Assembly (NCBI GenBank): GCA_021159525.1
Contig: JAGHEC010000321.1
Location: forward strand, 1 to 9,227
DNA: 9,227 nt
Origin: Deltaproteobacteria bacterium
GTDB taxonomy: Bacteria; Desulfobacterota; DSM-4660; Desulfatiglandales; Desulfatiglandaceae
Reading direction: 5' to 3'
Numbering within the stretch: position 1 is the stretch's first letter; each line of letters begins with the position of its first letter. Shown here one piece after another: positions 5,604 through 9,227 of this stretch. Under the pieces are notes generated by a model. It had not been told where the DNA came from. It saw only the letters and a list, made by a program, of their open reading frames with translations, and did no database searches. Both the position numbers and the translations under genes were made by a program.

Positions 5604-7227
5604 CCTGATCCCGTTTATTGTGGCTCGTCTTCCTGAACTCTATCTGCGCACAGGCGAGCATCTCATGCTGACCGGGTGTTCCTCGGGTGCGGCCATGATT
5701 ATCGGCATCCCCGTGGGCATACTCATATTCCAGAAGCGATGGCTGCGGAATCCTGCCATGGCCGGCATCGGCATTCTTCAGACCATCCCCAGTCTGGCCA
5801 TGCTGGCCTTTCTCCTGGCCATGCTTCACCGGATCGGGGCCTTGCCAGCCATTATCGCCCTAACCCTCTATGCCTTGCTTCCTATTGTCCGCAACACCCT
5901 CACCGGACTGGAAGGGGTATCCCCTCAGGTGATGGACGCGGCCAGGGGGATCGGCATGACCCAATTTCAGCAACTGCGCATGGTCCGGATGCCGCTGGCC
6001 GTTCCTGTCATTGTGGCAGGCATCCGGACTGCGGCCGTGGTCGGAGTGGGAATCGCAACCCTGTCCGCGTTTATCGGGGCCGGCGGCCTCGGTCAATTCA
6101 TCAACCGCGGTCTTGCCCTTTCCAACACCCGGCTCATCCTGTTTGGGGCTGTGCCCGCAGCCCTTTTGGCCCTCCTGATTGACTTTTCCATCGGTGCATT
6201 TGAGTGGGGGCTGCGGCCTGAAAGAAGACGCGGAACCAGAGGGCCGATTCAATCCGCACTCATATGGTCGGCACGTTTACTGCCCCTGGCCCTGGTGGTG
6301 GCAGGGATATTTGTCTACCTTACCGGGCCCGAGGCACAACGATGGCTGGCATCCTCTCCCCGGACCGAAAAACCTCGGGTGGCCATCGGGAGCAAAAACT
6401 TTACAGAGCAGTTGATCCTGGGCGAACTCATGGCCCAGGTCATTGAAAAGTATACAGGCCTGACCGTGCAGCGTCGTTTCAATCTGGGGGGAACCATGAT
6501 CTGTCACGGGGCCCTTGTAAGCGGTGAGATCGATCTTTATCCTGAATATACGGGGACCGGACTGACCGCCATCCTCAAGGCCCCGGCGACATCCGACCCC
6601 GAGAAGGCCTTGGACATGGTGCGACAGGCATATGAGACGCGTTTCAACGCTACATGGCTTCAACCCTTTGGATTCAACAATACCTATGCCCTTACGGTCC
6701 GGCGGGAGGACGCCCTTGCCCACGGCTGGTGCACCATTTCCGATATGGTCCGATCCGGGCCCGGGCTGCGCGCCGGATTCACGGCCGAGTTTGCCGAGCG
6801 GCCAGATGGATATCCGGGCCTGAAGAAGCGCTACGGCCTTGACTTTCTGGAGATAAAGGATCTGGATCCTGCCATCATGTACCAGGCAATGGCGAACAGG
6901 GAGGTGGATGTGATCTGCGCCTTTGCCACGGACGGACGGATCGCCGCCTATGACCTGGCGCCCCTTGAAGACGACCGCGGGTTCTTTCCGCCTTATCAGG
7001 CCGTGCCGGTGGTGAGGAAGGACTGTCTCAGGTCCTGTCCCCGGGTGGCAGAGGCCTTGTCCCTTCTTGCCGGCAGGCTCGATAACGCCGCCATGCAGCG
7101 GCTCAATTTCCAGGTGGATGGAAAGGGGATGCAGCCTGCGGATGTAGCTGAAAGGTTTCTCGAGAACAACCTGAAAAAAGAAACAGTATGGCATGGAAAG
7201 GCAAAGGCTGACATCAGGGGTAAATGA
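5590..7227 (+). CDS. Osmoprotectant ABC transporter permease fused to its substrate-binding domain
   Basis: The start is ATG 5590, with AGGGG 8 bases before it, inside the end of the ATPase gene; the frame upstream is only open by chance. Of 545 residues, 1-205 form the permease (helices about 26-47, 58-79, 84-100, 137-157, 183-203) with the EAA-type loop DAARGIGMTQFQQLRMVRMP (116-135) that docks the ATPase. A further helix (228-245) leads into an OpuAC-type binding domain (262-532) outside the membrane, with GSKNFTEQ (267-274), DLYPEYTGTG (315-324), NNTYAL (363-368) and ATDGRIAAYDLAPLEDDRGF (446-465). The place where relatives usually have YSTDG reads FATDG, losing a Tyr that may line the aromatic ligand cage. 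Such fusions tether two or more binding domains per transporter. The solute is probably betaine, carnitine, choline or a relative. Confidence 0.92.
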   Translation: MQSTDLIPFIVARLPELYLRTGEHLMLTGCSSGAAMIIGIPVGILIFQKRWLRNPAMAGIGILQTIPSLAMLAFLLAMLHRIGALPAIIALTLYALLPIVRNTLTGLEGVSPQVMDAARGIGMTQFQQLRMVRMPLAVPVIVAGIRTAAVVGVGIATLSAFIGAGGLGQFINRGLALSNTRLILFGAVPAALLALLIDFSIGAFEWGLRPERRRGTRGPIQSALIWSARLLPLALVVAGIFVYLTGPEAQRWLASSPRTEKPRVAIGSKNFTEQLILGELMAQVIEKYTGLTVQRRFNLGGTMICHGALVSGEIDLYPEYTGTGLTAILKAPATSDPEKALDMVRQAYETRFNATWLQPFGFNNTYALTVRREDALAHGWCTISDMVRSGPGLRAGFTAEFAERPDGYPGLKKRYGLDFLEIKDLDPAIMYQAMANREVDVICAFATDGRIAAYDLAPLEDDRGFFPPYQAVPVVRKDCLRSCPRVAEALSLLAGRLDNAAMQRLNFQVDGKGMQPADVAERFLENNLKKETVWHGKAKADIRGK

Positions 7228-7342
7228 GCTGGATTGTCTTCTCGGGGGATTGTTTATCGGGGTCAATGCGGTCTGGCGCCATGATACGGGAGGCCTTGCC
7301 ACGCCCTTTTGCGTCAATCTGATCCGGGCGTGTATCAACCGG

Positions 7343-8479
7343 CTAAATCGCCTGGCAGATCTCCAGACCAAAGAGCCTGACCTGCCAGTTTCTGATTGCG
7401 TCAATGACCTTCAGGTCCTGCGGCCGCTGGGGATTGGCAATGGCGATCTCCCGTATCTGGGCATTGGTGCAGATGACGGCCGGGTCCACTTGCCATTCCT
7501 CTGCCTTCCGGTCACGCCAGTTCTTTAATGCGGCCATCCTACGGGCCTCTTCGGATTTCAGGCCGTGCCGTGCCTTTTTGGGATATGCGGGGAGTGTGGA
7601 ATCCGGGGGGGCCAGGGCCTTTTTTACTTCTCTTATGAGGGATTCTCCCATTTGATCAATCTGCCGGGCGCTAAGGCCCTTGATGCCTCTGAGATCCTTT
7701 TTGGACACGGGCTTGCGCCGGGCCAACTCGAGAACCGGCTGGTTGCCCAGGACCTTGAAGTGGGGGCGGTCCCGGCGACGGGCCATATTATCCCGGAACC
7801 GAAGGAGATTTTCCAGGACCGCAAGTCTGCGCGGATCCAGCTTTGCGGCCCCGTTGAAGCCTTCAAAGAACGGTCCGGTCCTCGTTGAATTCGGTCTAAC
7901 ACGTGTTAGAATCTCGCATTCTTCCTCCACGCAGAAAAAACGGTCTTTTTGCTTGAGTTTGTTTTCCAGAATCCGGGCCAGGGGAAGGAGATGACAGATA
8001 TCCTGGACCGCATACGCCAGCATGGGTTCGGGCAGGGGTCTCCGGGACCAGTCCTTTTTCTGGTATTTTTTGTTGCTTTCGATATGGAAATAGGCGTGAA
8101 GCAGATTGGCGAGGCTGATCTCCCGGATGCCCAGGAACCTGGCTGCGATCTGGGTGTCAAACATGGAATGGACCTCAATCCCGAAGTCGCGGTAGAGGGA
8201 CCGGATATCATAGTCCGCGCCGTGAAAGACCTTGCGGATGCCTCGGTCTGCGAACAGGGGGGCCAGGGGGGACAGGTCTCTTACTGAAAGGGGATCGATC
8301 AGCAGATTGAGCCGCTTGGCAGCGATCTGGATTAGGCAGATTTTTTCCTGATAATGGAACATGGAATCCGCCTCCAGGTCTACGCCGATGGCCGCCTGTT
8401 GTTGAAGCGACGGGATCAGCCGGTTAAAATCCGCATCCTTTTGCACAAACAGGTATTCCGGGGAGGGAGGATCTGTCAT
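7343..8479 (-). CDS. rnd: Ribonuclease D
   Basis: The 378-residue protein has a DEDDy 3'-5' exonuclease domain (about 7-180) with complete catalytic residues: Asp34 and Glu36 (VDLEADS), Asp91 (FHGADYDIRSL), Tyr156 and Asp160 (YAVQD). Two HRDC-type helical domains follow: about 213-292 (LDPRRLAVLENLLRFRD to LIREVKKAL) and about 305-372 (SEEARRMAALKNWRDRKAEE to VIDAIRNWQVRLFG). The order and size match Escherichia coli RNase D, which trims 3' ends of tRNA precursors and other stable RNAs in the cytoplasm. ATG 8479 has only a weak AAGAG upstream. It lies 72 bases after sixA on the same strand, so the two may be co-transcribed, and it converges on the transporter operon across 115 bases with no clear terminator. 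Confidence 0.95.
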   Translation of the reverse strand: MTDPPSPEYLFVQKDADFNRLIPSLQQQAAIGVDLEADSMFHYQEKICLIQIAAKRLNLLIDPLSVRDLSPLAPLFADRGIRKVFHGADYDIRSLYRDFGIEVHSMFDTQIAARFLGIREISLANLLHAYFHIESNKKYQKKDWSRRPLPEPMLAYAVQDICHLLPLARILENKLKQKDRFFCVEEECEILTRVRPNSTRTGPFFEGFNGAAKLDPRRLAVLENLLRFRDNMARRRDRPHFKVLGNQPVLELARRKPVSKKDLRGIKGLSARQIDQMGESLIREVKKALAPPDSTLPAYPKKARHGLKSEEARRMAALKNWRDRKAEEWQVDPAVICTNAQIREIAIANPQRPQDLKVIDAIRNWQVRLFGLEICQAI

Positions 8480-8551
8480 CTCTTATATCCGTATCCGGCA
8501 CAGATGCCTGCAAAGGGGTTTGCTTGCGGACTCCCTTCCGACGCCTGCCAT

Positions 8552-9013
8552 TTAGTTGATCTCGGGCGTGAGGGTCCATTTGATGACCCATCCGTTCCCA
8601 CCGGGTGCTTGGTCGAGACAAACAATCCCGCCATTCTGGAACTTAAAGACCGGTCGGTTCGTATCACCATTGATGAGAAATGATGCGAGCCTCTCCATAA
8701 AAGGGAGGTGCCCTACGATCATGAGCCCGCTCTCGGGCTTCAGACCACCCGCGACAGCCGCGACATCGTCCAGGGGCTTGAGTCCATCCATCTGTTTTAT
8801 GCCTTGCGGGGGGTTGAGGGCCTCACAAAAGATCTCGGCTGTCTGAAGCGCCCTTTTTTTGCCGCTGTGGACAATGGATGCGACCGGCACTTCATATCCC
8901 CGGGCAAGGCCTGCAATGCGCTTGACATCATCGATTCCCCGAGGCGACAGCCCCTGCTCCGGATCCTGATCTTTGGGCAGGTTCCTGCCGTGTTGAACCA
9001 GATAAATTGCCAT
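8552..9013 (-). CDS. sixA: SixA-type phosphohistidine phosphatase (histidine phosphatase superfamily)
   Basis: This 153-residue single-domain protein has the short SixA layout of the histidine phosphatase (phosphoglycerate mutase-like) fold. Catalytic His8 lies in LVQHGRN, Arg54 in HSGKKRALQTAEIF, Asp82/Asp83 in KPLDDVAA at the proton-donor region, and second His102 in MIVGHLPFMERLASFL. The usual RHG motif reads QHG, so the first active-site arginine is replaced by Gln7; this looks like a recurring variant in related bacteria but may alter activity. SixA proteins remove phosphate from phosphohistidine in phosphorelay or PTS-type proteins in the cytoplasm; the partner here is unknown. The start is firm: AGGAGG (9026-9021) is 7 bases before ATG 9013. 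The repeat element begins 28 bases upstream of that ATG. Confidence 0.9.
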   Translation of the reverse strand: MAIYLVQHGRNLPKDQDPEQGLSPRGIDDVKRIAGLARGYEVPVASIVHSGKKRALQTAEIFCEALNPPQGIKQMDGLKPLDDVAAVAGGLKPESGLMIVGHLPFMERLASFLINGDTNRPVFKFQNGGIVCLDQAPGGNGWVIKWTLTPEIN

Positions 9014-9041
9014 GCTTTCACCTCCTCATTCAAGCCGGGGC

Positions 9042-9227
9042 ATATCAGCCCAATAATCAGCGGGATAACAGTGAACGTATCACCGGGGCAGGAAGATTTT
9101 TCTTGTGCTCCGGGCCTGCGGGCCGGTCTTTTCAGTGACTTATCTGCGGAGGACACCCGCCTGCCAAGGCCAATTGAGCGTTCTTGCCAAGACTTTCGTC
9201 CCGTGGATCTGCGATGGCAGAAGGAAG
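9042..9227 (+). repeat. Dispersed repeat, copy B (left part of a second element, cut by window edge)
   Basis: It starts with the terminal motif (ATATCAGCCCAATAATCAGC, the same orientation as at 3436) and aligns without gaps to copy A through 9222, after which the last five bases differ. The final 72 aligned bases are identical to copy A. The GCGG/CCGC hairpin is kept; the GGGCC hairpin is slightly altered. The rest of the element, including its right end, would lie beyond the window. Nothing in it looks coding. Confidence 0.85.

Noticed and set aside
7224..7322. A 32-codon frame whose ATG overlaps the stop of the permease fusion, with AGGGG upstream
   Set aside because: The AGGGG is only 3 bases away, the peptide has no membrane helix or known motif, and the ATGA overlap can arise by chance.
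6277..7404. A 375-codon open frame on the minus strand, antisense to the permease/binding-protein gene
   Set aside because: It mirrors a strongly supported ABC gene, shows no recognisable domain, and its composition (Gly, His and Pro-rich) is typical of a shadow frame in GC-rich DNA.

Overview
The window reads as a chromosomal segment of a moderately GC-rich Gram-negative anaerobe, most likely a Desulfobacterota (deltaproteobacterial, sulfate-reducer type) organism. This rests on protein character: an orphan Mrp/Nuo-type antiporter subunit with tiny membrane partners, an FGWSA-type stand-alone cyclic-nucleotide-binding protein, and a SixA-like phosphatase with a QHG motif. No rRNA or marker gene is present, so the assignment is inference.

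Layout. 1-576 (+) is the 3' end of an acyl-CoA synthetase. It converges on a minus-strand operon-like run, in transcription order: a 42-aa single-pass membrane protein (3403-3275), a roughly 97-aa two-helix membrane protein broken by a frameshift (3246-2952), a 591-aa MrpD/NuoL/NuoM-like ion-translocating subunit (2959-1184) and a stand-alone cNMP-binding-domain protein (1149-664). Upstream lies about 840 bp without a convincing gene. Its first half (3436-3836) is a non-coding, hairpin-rich element bounded by inverted repeats. A MarR-type regulator (4718-4245, minus) then diverges from an osmoprotectant ABC transporter (plus): an ATPase (4833-5603) overlapping a permease/substrate-binding fusion (5590-7227). 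Finally, minus-strand sixA (9013-8552) and rnd (8479-7343) converge on the transporter. The last ~185 bp hold the beginning of a second copy of the repeat.

How the genes may work together. The ABC genes form a complete compatible-solute importer (ATPase, permease, tethered binding domain). The divergent MarR gene is the natural candidate regulator. The minus-strand membrane cluster looks like a reduced or orphan Mrp-like antiporter module, unless its upstream genes were separated from it by the repeat element.

The most unusual content is the repeat family: one complete MITE-like copy of about 400 bp, a second copy running off the right edge, and a solo terminal motif just after the acyl-CoA synthetase stop codon. 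The same end of the element lies about 30 bp upstream of two different minus-strand genes. Two reading-frame anomalies (a clear one in the 97-aa membrane protein, a possible one at the marR 5' end) are either real lesions or sequencing errors.
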